A stretch of 35,279 nt of DNA from Candidatus Omnitrophota bacterium (GTDB lineage Bacteria > Omnitrophota > Gorgyraeia > 1-14-0-20-64-10), in assembly GCA_016196465.1 (NCBI GenBank), contig JACPXR010000051.1, positions 1 to 35,279 of the forward strand. The letters are read 5' to 3'. The stretch's first letter is position 1. Every line of letters starts with the position of its first letter. Below are positions 1 to 10,431 of the stretch, in pieces. Both the position numbers and the translations under genes were made by a program. The notes below the pieces were generated by a model. That model saw only the letters and a list, made by a program, of their open reading frames with translations, was not told where the DNA came from and did no database searches.

Positions 1-2
1 CC

Positions 3-926
3 TATCACCTCACCGATCTTCGGCCCATGAGGGGAATGAGCGGCTTTCTCCATCGCAAGTGCAACGAACTCCACGGCAAGAAGCTCGAGGAGATCTTCCT
101 CGATCACCGGCCCGACGTCATCCTCGGAACCCACTTCTTCCCCATGGAAGTGGCGGCATTCTTGAAGAGGGGCGGTCAGTTGAAGAGCCGTCTCATCACC
201 GTGCTGACCGATTTTCTTCCCCACACGGTCTGGATCGCCCCGGCCATCGACGGCTATGTGATCGGCTCTGAGAAAGGAGAGGAGGAGCTCGTCCGGAGGG
301 GGGTGCAGCCCGAAAAGATCCGATGCCTGGGAATTCCCACCCACCCGAAGTTTTCAAAGCCGCAGGAGCGCCCCCTCCTGGAGAGGAAACTGGGCCTGGA
401 AAAAGACCGCTTCACCCTCCTCATCGGCTCGGGGGGGACAGGCACCGGCCCGGTCCCCTCCCTTGTCCGGACCCTGGAGAAGGTCCAAGGGCCCCTTCAG
501 ATTCTTGTGGCCGCTGGAACAAACGAAGGGCTCGTCAACGCCCTGGAGGGACTGAAGAGAAAACTGATTCACCCGATGAAAGTGTTCGGCTTCATCGACA
601 ACATGGAGGAGCTGATGAGTGCCTCCGACCTCTTGATCACAAAACCAGGGGGCTTGACCTGCGCCGAAGCGATGGTCCAGGGGCTTCCCATGCTCCTCAT
701 CCCGGCGATCCCAGGCCAGGAGGGCCGAAACGGACTCATGGCCGAAGAACTCGGAGCCGGAATCCGGATCCATCGCCTCGGAGAACTCCCGGGGCTCGTT
801 GAAGCCCTGAGGGCGGATCCCCGGCGGCTCGCGGGGATCGGTTCTCGGGCAAGGGAGGCGAGCTTCCCCGATGCCGCGAAACAGATCGCGCAGTGGGTGA
901 GGGATGAGTCCTCCGCGGCCGGATAA
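3..926 (+). CDS. MGDG synthase/MurG-like glycosyltransferase (GT28 type), 5' partial
   Basis: This is probably a UDP-sugar-dependent glycosyltransferase of the monogalactosyldiacylglycerol synthase/processive diacylglycerol glucosyltransferase group, acting on lipids at the inner membrane. The reading frame is open to the left edge (codons from base 3: YHLTDLRP), so the Met at 27 is internal and the N-terminal glycine-rich acceptor region is missing. Visible signs are the N-domain stretch PDVILGTHFFP and TDFLPHTVW, a linker, then the C-domain with GSGGTGTG and the donor-binding segment ITKPGGLTCAEAMVQGLP, followed by PGQEGRN. It overlaps the next gene by 23 bp, so they are likely co-transcribed. 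A MurG role is less likely because the TDF..H..W block is typical of the diacylglycerol glycosyltransferases. The exact sugar and acceptor are unknown. Confidence 0.8.
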   Translation, partial: YHLTDLRPMRGMSGFLHRKCNELHGKKLEEIFLDHRPDVILGTHFFPMEVAAFLKRGGQLKSRLITVLTDFLPHTVWIAPAIDGYVIGSEKGEEELVRRGVQPEKIRCLGIPTHPKFSKPQERPLLERKLGLEKDRFTLLIGSGGTGTGPVPSLVRTLEKVQGPLQILVAAGTNEGLVNALEGLKRKLIHPMKVFGFIDNMEELMSASDLLITKPGGLTCAEAMVQGLPMLLIPAIPGQEGRNGLMAEELGAGIRIHRLGELPGLVEALRADPRRLAGIGSRAREASFPDAAKQIAQWVRDESSAAG

Positions 927-1590
927 ATCCGAAACCGTTCAAAGGGCGGTCCGTTCCGCCCGCCGCCGGCTTGAGGCCCTTCAGGCGCTCGGGGTGACCT
1001 CTCTTCCGGCTCCCAAGGAGAAGAGGGAGAGATCCTCCAAAGCGGAAATTCTCCAGCCGATCCAGCGCCAGGCCGAAGCCTGCCGGGCCTGCCGGCTGCA
1101 CGAAACCCGCAAGAGCGTCGTCTTCGGGGAAGGGAGTCTGGAGGCCCCGGTCGTTTTCGTCGGGGAGGGACCGGGGCGGGAGGAAGACCTCCAGGGGCGC
1201 CCCTTCGTGGGGCAGGCGGGAGGGCTTTTGACCAAGATGATCTTTGCGATGGGGTTCAAGCGGGAGGCGGTTTACATCGCCAATGTCGTCAAATGCCGGC
1301 CGCCGATGAACCGCCCTCCCGAACCGGACGAGGTGGCGGCCTGCTCCAGCTACCTCAAGGCCCAGCTGGAAACGATCCGCCCCAGGGTGATCTGCGCCTT
1401 AGGCAGGACGGCCGCCTCGACCCTCCTGAAGACGTCCGCCCCGATGGCCCATCTCCGGGGAAAAGCCTTCGCCTGGGAAGGAATCCCGGTCGTGGTGACG
1501 TTCCATCCGGCTTATCTCCTCAGAAACCCCTCCGCCAAGACCCTCGTCTGGCAGGACCTCCAGCAGGTCCTCGCCCTCCTCCAATCATGA
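904..1590 (+). CDS. Uracil-DNA glycosylase, family 4 (Fe-S type)
   Basis: Removes uracil from deaminated DNA to start base excision repair. The 228-residue protein has the four iron-sulfur cysteines of family 4: C60 and C63 (CRAC), C131 (KCRPP) and C147, with a C-x2-C and C-x15-C spacing. The uracil-binding motif GEGPGREED lies at 87-95, the PFVGQAG segment at 100-106 and the DNA-contact motif HPAYLLR at 201-207. The first ~45 residues are a basic, low-complexity extension common in this family (also annotated as phage SPO1 DNA polymerase-related). The ATG at 904 lies inside the preceding gene and GAGGG sits just before it. The stop overlaps the priA start as ATGA, suggesting coupled translation with another DNA maintenance gene. 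Confidence 0.93.
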   Translation: MSPPRPDKSETVQRAVRSARRRLEALQALGVTSLPAPKEKRERSSKAEILQPIQRQAEACRACRLHETRKSVVFGEGSLEAPVVFVGEGPGREEDLQGRPFVGQAGGLLTKMIFAMGFKREAVYIANVVKCRPPMNRPPEPDEVAACSSYLKAQLETIRPRVICALGRTAASTLLKTSAPMAHLRGKAFAWEGIPVVVTFHPAYLLRNPSAKTLVWQDLQQVLALLQS

Positions 1591-3587
1591 GCTCGCCGAA
1601 GTATGCGGAGGTGGCGGTGGGGCTTCCGGTCCGCTCCACCTTCCACTACGCCATCCCCAGAGGGGTCTGGGCGAAGGCGACGGTCGGAACGCTGGTCTGG
1701 GTTCCTTTCAGGAACCGGAGAATTCTCGGGGTGATTGTCGGCCTCGTCGAGAAACCCGAAGTCCCCCGCGTCAAACCGATCGCAGAGACGGTGGGGGAGG
1801 AGCCGTTGATCAGCCGGGAACTTCTTGAGCTCACCCGCTGGATCAGCGAGACTTACCAGGCGGGCTGGGGAGAAACCCTGCTGGCTGCCCTTCCGGGCCC
1901 TCTTCGGCGGGGACGCACGCGGATGGAGTCCCGGGAGGCCCTTTCAACCCCTGAAGCCCCCCGGACCCTGCCGTTTCAACCCACTCCGGAGCAGGCCTCG
2001 GCGCTGGAGAAGATCCTTCCCCTCCTTCGGCAGAAGAAGCACCAGATCTTTCTCCTCCACGGCGTCACCGGAAGCGGCAAGACGGAAGTTTATCTTCAGG
2101 CGATCGCAGAAACGCTCGCTCAGGGCCGGTCCAGCATCGTCCTCGTCCCTGAGATCAGCCTCACCCCGCAGGCGATCGAGCGATTTCAGGGGCGCTTTGG
2201 AAAAGAGGAGGTCGCCCTCCTCCACAGCGGCATGCTGGAAAGCCACCGACTCAGCGAATGGAACCGGATCCGCCGGGGAAGCGCCCGGGTGGTGGTGGGC
2301 GCCCGCTCGGCTGTCTTCGCGCCGGTCTCTTCGCTGGGTCTGGTCGTGGTGGATGAAGAGCATGAACCTTCCTACAAGCAGGAAGACTCCCCCCGATACC
2401 ACGCCCGGGAGGCGGCCATCCGGCGGGCAGCCCTGAACCAAGCGGCGGTGATCTTGGGTTCGGCGACGCCGGCCCTCGAAACGTACCGCCGGGCCCTCCA
2501 GGGGGAATTCACGCTCATCCGCCTTCCTCACCGGATTGAACGGGTGCCTCTGCCGGAGGTGAAGATCGTCGACATGAGGCGGGAGTGGGCCTCGGGGCGC
2601 CGGGGAGGGATCTTCTCCAAGGCCCTCGAGGAGGCGATCGCCCAGACCCTGAAGGACCGCCAGCAGGGGATTCTCTTCCTCAATCGGCGCGGATTTTCCA
2701 CCAGCGTCCAGTGCCGTCGCTGCGGGCACACCCTCCGGTGCAAATCGTGCCAGGTGTCGCTCGTCTATCACATCGCCAAGCGGGAGATGATCTGTCACAC
2801 CTGCCGGGCCTCGAGCCCAGCGCCTCAGGTCTGCCCCCCATGCCGGAGCGAATACGTCCGCTTCCAGGGGATGGGAACCCAGCGGGTGGAAAGCGAACTC
2901 TCACGCCTTTTCCCCCACGCCTCCATCGCCCGGATGGACACCGACTCCACACGAAGCCGGGGATCCCATGACAAGCTGTTGAGGAGCTTCCGGCGGCACG
3001 AGATTGACTTCCTCGTGGGGACCCAGATGATCGCCAAGGGCCTGGATTTCCCGCGGGTGACCCTCGTGGGAATCATCTCGGCCGACACCGCCTTGAACCT
3101 GCCGGATTTCCGCTCGGCGGAGCGGACGTTCAACCTCCTCACCCAGGTGGCCGGACGCTCCGGCAGGGGGGAGCTTCCAGGACGGGTCATCGTACAAACC
3201 TACACCCCCCACCATTACGCGATTCAGGCGGCCGGCCGCCACGACTACGAGGGCTTCTACGCCCAAGAGATCAAGGTCCGCCGCGAGGTGAACCTCCCTC
3301 CTTTCTCGCGGCTCATCCAGATCCTCGTCCGGTCCATGCGGGAGAGCAAGGCGATCGAAGGGGCGGGGAAGCTCAGGGACCTTCTTCGGGAGGAGCTGGG
3401 CAGCTCGGTGACTCTCCTGGGACCCTCCCCCCATCCAATCCGGCGCGTGAGAAGGGTTTACCGCTGGCAGATCCTTCTCAAGGCTCCATCGCTCGATCTC
3501 ATCCAGGAAGCGCTCACCAGGGCCCTCCGCAAGGCCCCCTCCCCCCGGGGGTGCGTTGTCAGCGTCGACGTGGATCCTCTTTCGTAG
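1587..3587 (+). CDS. priA: Primosomal protein N' (replication restart helicase PriA)
   Basis: Superfamily 2 3'-5' helicase that recognises stalled forks and reloads the replisome. The start is the ATG at 1587, which overlaps the previous stop as ATGA. A longer in-frame reading upstream lies in the preceding gene and begins with non-PriA sequence. From this start the protein has 666 residues: 3'-OH-binding N-domain (YAEVAVGLP, VGTLVWVPF), Walker A GVTGSGKT at 159-166, DEEH at 256-259 and GSATP at 291-295. Eight zinc-binding cysteines follow at 376, 379, 385, 388, 403, 406, 416 and 419, with the same spacing as E. coli PriA. GTQMIAKGLDFP and QVAGRSGR (520-527) form the C-terminal helicase lobe. 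It is somewhat shorter than E. coli PriA, mostly before the helicase core. All key motifs are intact. Confidence 0.97.
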   Translation: MSSPKYAEVAVGLPVRSTFHYAIPRGVWAKATVGTLVWVPFRNRRILGVIVGLVEKPEVPRVKPIAETVGEEPLISRELLELTRWISETYQAGWGETLLAALPGPLRRGRTRMESREALSTPEAPRTLPFQPTPEQASALEKILPLLRQKKHQIFLLHGVTGSGKTEVYLQAIAETLAQGRSSIVLVPEISLTPQAIERFQGRFGKEEVALLHSGMLESHRLSEWNRIRRGSARVVVGARSAVFAPVSSLGLVVVDEEHEPSYKQEDSPRYHAREAAIRRAALNQAAVILGSATPALETYRRALQGEFTLIRLPHRIERVPLPEVKIVDMRREWASGRRGGIFSKALEEAIAQTLKDRQQGILFLNRRGFSTSVQCRRCGHTLRCKSCQVSLVYHIAKREMICHTCRASSPAPQVCPPCRSEYVRFQGMGTQRVESELSRLFPHASIARMDTDSTRSRGSHDKLLRSFRRHEIDFLVGTQMIAKGLDFPRVTLVGIISADTALNLPDFRSAERTFNLLTQVAGRSGRGELPGRVIVQTYTPHHYAIQAAGRHDYEGFYAQEIKVRREVNLPPFSRLIQILVRSMRESKAIEGAGKLRDLLREELGSSVTLLGPSPHPIRRVRRVYRWQILLKAPSLDLIQEALTRALRKAPSPRGCVVSVDVDPLS

Positions 3588-3594
3588 CCCGCCG

Positions 3595-3603
3595 TGATAA
3601 GAT
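3595..3603 (+). promoter_or_regulatory. Extended -10 element upstream of def
   Basis: In the 22-bp gap between priA and def the sequence TGATAAGAT fits a TGn-extended -10 box. No good -35 is visible. The box ends only 6 nt before the def ATG, so a transcript from it would be leaderless or nearly so. The same layout recurs before other transcription units here, which raises its credibility, but it is unproven. Confidence 0.35.
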
Positions 3604-3609
3604 AGCCGG

Positions 3610-4122
3610 ATGGTTGCCCCGATCTTAAAAGAACCGGATCCCCTCCTCCACCGGAAGGCCCTGACGGTCCCGAAAATCACCTCCGAGATTGAGGGGCTCA
3701 TCGAAACGATGATTGAAACGATGCACGCCGCGCAGGGGGTGGGGCTGGCCGCCAACCAGATCGGCTCTCCCCTGAACATCCTCGTGGCCAGCCCCAACGG
3801 GGAAAGGGGCGGGGAAATCGTCCTCGTCAACGCCTCCCTCACCAGGGGCCGGGGCCGCGCGAAATCTCCTGAAGGGTGCCTCTCCCTGCCTGGAATTTCA
3901 TCGGAGGTGAGCCGGCCGGGCTCGGTGAGCGCCTCGGGTCTGGACCGCCGGGGAAACCCCCTCACCCTTGAGGCGGAGGGCCTCCTGGCCAAGATCCTCC
4001 AGCACGAAGTGGACCATCTCGAGGGGCACCTCTTCCTCCACCGGCTGGGATTCTGGAACCGAAGGCGCCTTCTCAGGAAATACGAGGCCCTGTCCAATTC
4101 CCTTCGCCAAATCAAGCTGTAG
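3610..4122 (+). CDS. def: Peptide deformylase
   Basis: Metalloenzyme that removes the formyl group from the initiator Met of nascent proteins. At 170 residues it has the normal bacterial length and all three signature motifs: GVGLAANQIG (43-52), EGCLSLPG (88-95, metal ligand C90) and QHEVDHLEG (131-139, ligands H132 and H136, catalytic E133). The ATG at 3610 follows a 22-bp gap after priA that holds a possible -10 element, and no strong Shine-Dalgarno is seen. The stop codon directly abuts the fmt start, the classical def-fmt pair that adds and removes the formyl group. The C-terminal tail is basic (RRRLLRK), which is common. Confidence 0.97.
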   Translation: MVAPILKEPDPLLHRKALTVPKITSEIEGLIETMIETMHAAQGVGLAANQIGSPLNILVASPNGERGGEIVLVNASLTRGRGRAKSPEGCLSLPGISSEVSRPGSVSASGLDRRGNPLTLEAEGLLAKILQHEVDHLEGHLFLHRLGFWNRRRLLRKYEALSNSLRQIKL

Positions 4123-5073
4123 ATGCGAATCCTCTTCTTTGGGACCCCTTCCTTCGCCGTTTGCGCCCTCGAAGCGCTCCTCGAAAGCTCCCACACGCTG
4201 GTAGGAGTCGTCACCCAGCCCCCACGCCCCGCCGGACGTCTGGGCAAACCGCAGGGGTCCGCCGTCGAGGAAGCGGCCCGCCGGCACGGGCTGGATCTCT
4301 TTCAGCCGGAATCCCTGACGGACGCTGCCTTCCTTCAAACGTTAAGGGAACTGAAGGCGGAGGCGGCCCTGGTCGTCGCCTACGGCCGAATCTTTCCCCC
4401 TCCCCTTTTAAGCTTATTCCCTCGGGGGGCCTGGAACCTCCACGCCTCCCTGCTCCCCAAATACCGGGGTGCCGCTCCCATTCAATGGGCCTTGATCCGG
4501 GGGGAAACCCAAACGGGTTTGACGGTCTTCCGGATGGACGAACAGCTCGATCACGGAAAGATCCTTCTCCAGGAAACCCTCCCGGTCTCACAAGAGGAAA
4601 CGGCAATGACCTTAGGCTCGACCCTGGCGGGGAAGGGGGGACCGCTTCTCTTCAAGGCGCTGGGGCTGATCGAAAGCGGAACGCCCACCCTCCTTCCACA
4701 GGAGGAGTCTCAAGCCAGCTTCGCTCCCCGCTTGACCAAGGCGGACGGAGTGATCGACTGGAAGGAGCCGTCTCTGCCGATCCACAACCGGATCCGGGGT
4801 GTCCAGCCCTGGCCGGGGGCCCTGACCGGGCTTGAGGGAAGGGTGCTCAAGATCCTCTCCGCCGTCCCCCACCCGCAGCGCGGGGATTCCAACGCCTCGC
4901 CAGGAACCGTAGTCCAAGCCGATCCCAAGAAGGGGATCCTCGTTCAAACCGGTTTGGGACAACTGGAGATCCGCGAGCTTAAGCTCTCAGGGGGAAAGGC
5001 CTTGAGCGCCTCTGATTTTCTCCGGGGCCATCCCCTTCATGCCGGGATTCACCTCCTGGCCCCGCCCCTGTGA
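4123..5073 (+). CDS. fmt: Methionyl-tRNA formyltransferase
   Basis: Transfers a formyl group from 10-formyl-tetrahydrofolate to initiator Met-tRNA. The 316-residue protein shows the hydrolase/transferase fold start RILFFGTPSFA, the tRNA-binding loop region TQPPRPAGR (31-39), the signature SLLPKYRG at 109-116 and the catalytic triad N105, H107 and D143, each one residue before the E. coli positions 106, 108 and 144. The C-terminal domain carries DGVIDWKEP and HNRIRGVQPWPGA, typical of the tRNA-binding OB-like domain. The ATG at 4123 follows the def stop with no spacer. The next gene has its own promoter and ribosome site, so the def-fmt unit may end here. Confidence 0.97.
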   Translation: MRILFFGTPSFAVCALEALLESSHTLVGVVTQPPRPAGRLGKPQGSAVEEAARRHGLDLFQPESLTDAAFLQTLRELKAEAALVVAYGRIFPPPLLSLFPRGAWNLHASLLPKYRGAAPIQWALIRGETQTGLTVFRMDEQLDHGKILLQETLPVSQEETAMTLGSTLAGKGGPLLFKALGLIESGTPTLLPQEESQASFAPRLTKADGVIDWKEPSLPIHNRIRGVQPWPGALTGLEGRVLKILSAVPHPQRGDSNASPGTVVQADPKKGILVQTGLGQLEIRELKLSGGKALSASDFLRGHPLHAGIHLLAPPL

Positions 5074-5099
5074 TAGAATACCCCCTTTTACACTAGGAG
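5071..5099 (+). promoter_or_regulatory. Promoter and Shine-Dalgarno for the first galT-like gene
   Basis: TGATAGAAT at 5071-5079 is an extended -10 box that begins on the fmt stop codon. A second -10-like TACACT lies at 5089-5094. AGGAG at 5095-5099 is a good ribosome site 5 nt before the ATG at 5105, and it decides that start over an in-frame Met further upstream inside fmt. No convincing -35 is seen. Confidence 0.5.
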
Positions 5100-5104
5100 C
5101 CCCC

Positions 5105-6143
5105 ATGCCGGAACTCCGCAAAGATCCTCTGATGGGACGGTGGGTGATCATCTCCACCGAACGGGCCAAGCGACCGGACGAATTTCTGCCGCTGGCGCCG
5201 GTTCTCCCCGAGACAGAGCCGGATTGCCCCTTCTGTGAGGGAAACGAATCCAAAACCCCTCCGGAGATCATGGCGGTCCGTCCGGCGGGTTTGGCGCCCA
5301 ACAGCAGGGGATGGAAGGTCCGGGTGGTCCCCTCCATTGCTCCCGTCCTGCGCATTGAAGGGAAGATGGAGCGCCGTCCCCAGGGGATCTACGACGTCGC
5401 TTCGGGAATCGGGGCCCACGAGGTGATCGTCGAAACCCCTCAGCACCTCCCCTCCCTCTCCCATCTCACCCAGGAACAGATCCAGCAGGTGCTCGAGGTG
5501 ACCCTTCACCGGATGACCGATCTGGAAAAGGACCAGCGGTTCAAAAGCGTCCTCCTGTTCAAGAACGTCGGTGAGAACGCCGGATCGGGCAAAACCCAGC
5601 ATGCCCGCGCTCAGCTCATCGCCCTTCCGGTGATCCCCGTCCGCCTGAAGGATGAGCTCCACGGCGCGAACCAGTATTTCCAGCTGAAGGAGCGGTGCAT
5701 CTTCTGCGACATTCTCCGGCAAGAGCTCGACGCCCAGCAGCGCCTCGCGGTGGAGACCTCGCACTTCGTCGCCCTGGCCCCCTTCGCTTCCCGTTTTCCC
5801 TTCGAGCTGTGGATCCTCCCCAAGGGGCACGCCGCCGACTTCACAAAGATGACGCCCCACGAGAAAGGGGACCTCGCAAGGATCCTTCAGTGGACCTTCT
5901 TAAAGCTCTCCCGCGTCCTCAAGGATCCTCCGTACAACACGATCCTTCACACCGCCCCCTACCGCCGCGCCAAGGCGGGGGCGTGGCGCACGATCGACCA
6001 GGATTTTCATTGGCACCTGGAGATCATGCCCCGGCTGACCCGGGTGGCCGGGTTCGAATGGGGAAGCGGCTTCTACATCAACCCGACCCCTCCTGAGGAG
6101 GCGGCCAAATTCATGAAGGAGGCGGGGGTCCCCGTGATGAGTC

Positions 6144-6151
<8 letters not shown>
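5105..6151 (+). CDS. GalT-like nucleotidyltransferase, catalytic His replaced (copy 1)
   Basis: Member of the galactose-1-phosphate uridylyltransferase branch of the HIT fold. The 348-residue protein keeps both half-domains: start PELRKDPLMGRWVII, CPFC at 41-44, AHEVIVETP (104-112), CIFC at 198-201 and HWH at 302-304. The active-site block of the first half, normally HPHxQ, reads HARAQ (H166, R168, Q170). The first His, equivalent to Zn ligand H164 of E. coli GalT, is kept. The second, equivalent to nucleophile H166, is Arg. The NKFPAL nucleotide-binding motif is also altered, to SIAPVL (77-82). Uridylyl transfer by the normal ping-pong route is therefore unlikely, and a structural, regulatory or altered role is inferred. 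It overlaps a canonical paralogue downstream. The ATG is set by AGGAG 5 nt upstream. Confidence 0.85.
6017..6081 (+). repeat. 65-bp direct repeat, copy 1 (3' end of first galT-like gene)
   Basis: These 65 bp are identical, base for base, to 7026-7090 in the paralogous gene. Allowing one mismatch the match extends to 75 bp (6007-6081 against 7016-7090). It covers the conserved C-terminal block starting [10 protein letters not shown]. Identity at all silent sites contrasts with the obvious divergence of the rest of the two genes. Confidence 0.95.
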
Positions 6152-8149
<1,998 letters not shown>

Positions 8150-8153
8150 CGCG

Positions 8154-9347
8154 ATGGTGGAGAAGACTCCCTTTCGGACCCTCCCAGAGCTTCAGATCGA
8201 GGGAAAACGCCTCCTCATCCGGGTCGATTTCAACGTCCCCCTCCGGGGGGGGAAGGTGACCGACACCACCCGGATCGAGGCCTCTCTTCCGACGATCCGC
8301 TATGCCCTGGAGAAAAAAGCGAAGGTGATCTTGATGAGCCACCTGGGACGTCCGGACGGCGAGGTGAAGGAGGAGCTCCGGATGCGGCCGGTGGCAGAGA
8401 AACTCTCCGAGATCCTCGGAATTCCGGTGAAGACCGCCCCCGACTGCGTCGGCCCGGAGGCGAAGCGGCTCGCTTCGGGGCTTCAAGGGGGCGAGCTCCT
8501 TCTCCTCGAGAACCTCCGGTTTCATCCGGAGGAGGAAGCGAACGACCCCGGCTTCTCAAAGGACTTAAGCCGCCTGGGAGAGCTCTACGTCAACGACGCC
8601 TTCGGCGCCGCCCACAGGGCCCACGCCTCCACCGCGGGGGTCGCCAGGCACCTCCCCGCCGCGGCCGGGTTCCTCATGGAAAAAGAGATCTCCGCCCTCT
8701 CCCGCCTCCTCGAGGAACCGGAGCGCCCCTACTGGCTGATTCTGGGGGGAGCCAAGGTCTCCGATAAGATCCCTTTGATCCAACAGCTCATCGACCAGGT
8801 GGACGGGATTTTAATCGGCGGCGGGATGCAGTACACCTTCTTCGCCGCCCAGGGAATCGGGGTGGGGAACTCTCCCGTGGAGCGGGACCATTTGAAAACC
8901 GCCCGAGCCCTGGTGACCCAGGCGAAAGAGCGGGCCATTGAGCTCCTCCTCCCCCTCGACCATGTCATCGCCACCCGCGTGGCGCCCGACGCCCGGATGA
9001 GGACCACCGAGAAGCCAGGCGTTCCAGAAGGATGGGAGGGGGTCGACATCGGCCCCAAGACCGTGGCGGCGTTCCAGGCGAAGCTTCAACAGGCCAAAAC
9101 CGTCCTTTGGAACGGCCCGGTGGGGGTTTTTGAGATCGAACCTTTCTCCCGAGGGACCCGCGCCCTCGCCCAGACCCTGGCGGGCCTCGACTGCACCTCG
9201 GTGGTCGGCGGAGGAGACTCGGCGGCCGCCGTGGTCAAATTCGGGCTCAGGGAGCGGATGACCCACGTCTCAACGGGCGGCGGAGCCAGCCTCGAGTTCC
9301 TGGAGGGGAAGGTTCTCCCCGGCGTGGCGGCTTTGATGCGCCGATGA
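8154..9347 (+). CDS. pgk: Phosphoglycerate kinase
   Basis: Transfers phosphate between 1,3-bisphosphoglycerate and ADP, the step after gap. The 397 residues carry RVDFNVPL (23-30), SHLGRPDG (62-69), LENLRFHPEEE (118-128), NDAFGAAHRAHAS (147-159), the KVSDKI region and the C-terminal GGGDSAAAV and STGGGASLEFLEG nucleotide-binding motifs. The length is normal. The ATG at 8154 lies 5 bp after the gap stop, and the stop overlaps tpiA as ATGA, so gap, pgk and tpiA are almost certainly translated from one message. Confidence 0.97.
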   Translation: MVEKTPFRTLPELQIEGKRLLIRVDFNVPLRGGKVTDTTRIEASLPTIRYALEKKAKVILMSHLGRPDGEVKEELRMRPVAEKLSEILGIPVKTAPDCVGPEAKRLASGLQGGELLLLENLRFHPEEEANDPGFSKDLSRLGELYVNDAFGAAHRAHASTAGVARHLPAAAGFLMEKEISALSRLLEEPERPYWLILGGAKVSDKIPLIQQLIDQVDGILIGGGMQYTFFAAQGIGVGNSPVERDHLKTARALVTQAKERAIELLLPLDHVIATRVAPDARMRTTEKPGVPEGWEGVDIGPKTVAAFQAKLQQAKTVLWNGPVGVFEIEPFSRGTRALAQTLAGLDCTSVVGGGDSAAAVVKFGLRERMTHVSTGGGASLEFLEGKVLPGVAALMRR

Positions 9348-10138
9348 ACCGACGGCGGATCATCGCTGGAAACTGGAAATTGAACGGCACCTTGAAGGAA
9401 GCCCTGGAACTGACCCAGGGGGTGCTCAAAGCCCTTTCCTCCCTTTCAGAGGAGGTGGAGGTGGTTCTCTGCCCCCCCTTCACCGCCCTCTCCAAGGTGG
9501 GAGAGCTCTTGAAGGGCAGCCGGATCCGCCTGGGAGCCCAGGACGTCCACTGGGAGCCGAAAGGGGCCTTCACCGGAGAAGTTTCCGCCCCCCTCCTGAA
9601 GGAGGCCGGCTGCCGGTTCTGCATCATCGGCCACTCCGAAAGGCGACTCTGGTTCGGTGAAACGGACTCGAACGTCCACAAGAAACTTCTCGCCCTGATC
9701 GAGGAGGGGCTCCATCCGATCCTCTGCGTCGGAGAAACGCTCGAACAGCGCCAGCGGGGGCACACCTGGGAAATCATCCGCCGTCAACTGGAAGCGGCCC
9801 TCGAGGGCCTTGAGCCGCTCGCGGCCGCCCGGCATCTCGTCATCGCCTACGAGCCGGTCTGGGCGATCGGAACCGGGCAGAACGCCACCCCCGCTCAAGC
9901 CCAGGAGGTCCACGCGAAGATCCGCGGCTGGCTCTCGACCCGGTTTGGAAAGGCCCAGGCCCAGTCCATCCGGATCCAGTACGGCGGGTCGGTGAAGCCG
10001 GAAAACGCCAAGGAACTCCTCGCGCAGACCGATGTCGACGGCGCCCTGGTCGGGGGAAGCAGCCTGCAGGTCAAATCTTTCGTACAGATCGTCGAATCGT
10101 CCCCTCAAGGGAGGCAGGCCCCATGCTGTACGGGTTGA
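9344..10138 (+). CDS. tpiA: Triosephosphate isomerase
   Basis: Interconverts dihydroxyacetone phosphate and glyceraldehyde 3-phosphate. The 264-residue TIM barrel has GNWKLNG with substrate-binding K12, the catalytic H97 in GHSERR, E170 in AYEPVWAIGTG (with the mobile loop) and the phosphate-binding YGGSVKPEN. It overlaps pgk by 4 bp (ATGA) and secG by 16 bp. It is a little longer than the ~250-residue norm because of a short polar C-terminal tail (SSPQGRQAPCCTG) that coincides with the secG start, a probable consequence of overlap rather than function. Confidence 0.97.
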   Translation: MNRRRIIAGNWKLNGTLKEALELTQGVLKALSSLSEEVEVVLCPPFTALSKVGELLKGSRIRLGAQDVHWEPKGAFTGEVSAPLLKEAGCRFCIIGHSERRLWFGETDSNVHKKLLALIEEGLHPILCVGETLEQRQRGHTWEIIRRQLEAALEGLEPLAAARHLVIAYEPVWAIGTGQNATPAQAQEVHAKIRGWLSTRFGKAQAQSIRIQYGGSVKPENAKELLAQTDVDGALVGGSSLQVKSFVQIVESSPQGRQAPCCTG

Positions 10139-10431
10139 TTCTGGTCGTTCACCTCTTCATGTGCTTCATCCTCATCGCGGTGATCCTTCTTCAGGCAGGC
10201 AGGGGCGGGGGCCTCGCCGACGCCTTTTCCGGGGGAACGGCCCAGTCCATTCTGGGGACGCGGGGGGCGGCCTTCCTCACCAAGGCCACCTCCATCTGCG
10301 CGACCCTCTTCATGCTCACCTCCCTGTCCCTGGCGATCCTTTCCGTCCAGCGGGGCCGGTCCCTCATGGAGAGGGCGGCCCCCGCATCCAGCACGGTAGC
10401 CGGTGGCCCCCCACCAGCCGAACAGAAGTAA
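10123..10431 (+). CDS. secG: Protein-export membrane protein SecG
   Basis: Small accessory subunit of the SecYEG translocon in the inner membrane. The 102 residues contain two hydrophobic helices, about residues 2-22 (GLILVVHLFMCFILIAVILL) and 53-75. Between them is the conserved loop starting LLQAGRGGGLADAFSGG, which continues into FLTKAT, as in SecG of many phyla. A Pro/Ala-rich tail follows. The gene starts inside tpiA, and gap-pgk-tpiA-secG is a recurrent gene order, which supports the call for such a short protein. Confidence 0.93.
   Translation: MLYGLILVVHLFMCFILIAVILLQAGRGGGLADAFSGGTAQSILGTRGAAFLTKATSICATLFMLTSLSLAILSVQRGRSLMERAAPASSTVAGGPPPAEQK

Noticed and set aside
1293-1586. N-terminal extension of priA into the uracil-DNA glycosylase gene
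   Set aside because: The added residues are Pro/Gly/Arg-rich and unlike PriA; the conserved N-terminus starts at 1587 with an ATGA overlap.
2901-4247. 448-codon open frame on the minus strand
   Set aside because: It lies wholly opposite priA, def and fmt, has no family motifs and an Arg/Pro/Ser-rich composition typical of antisense frames in GC-rich genes.
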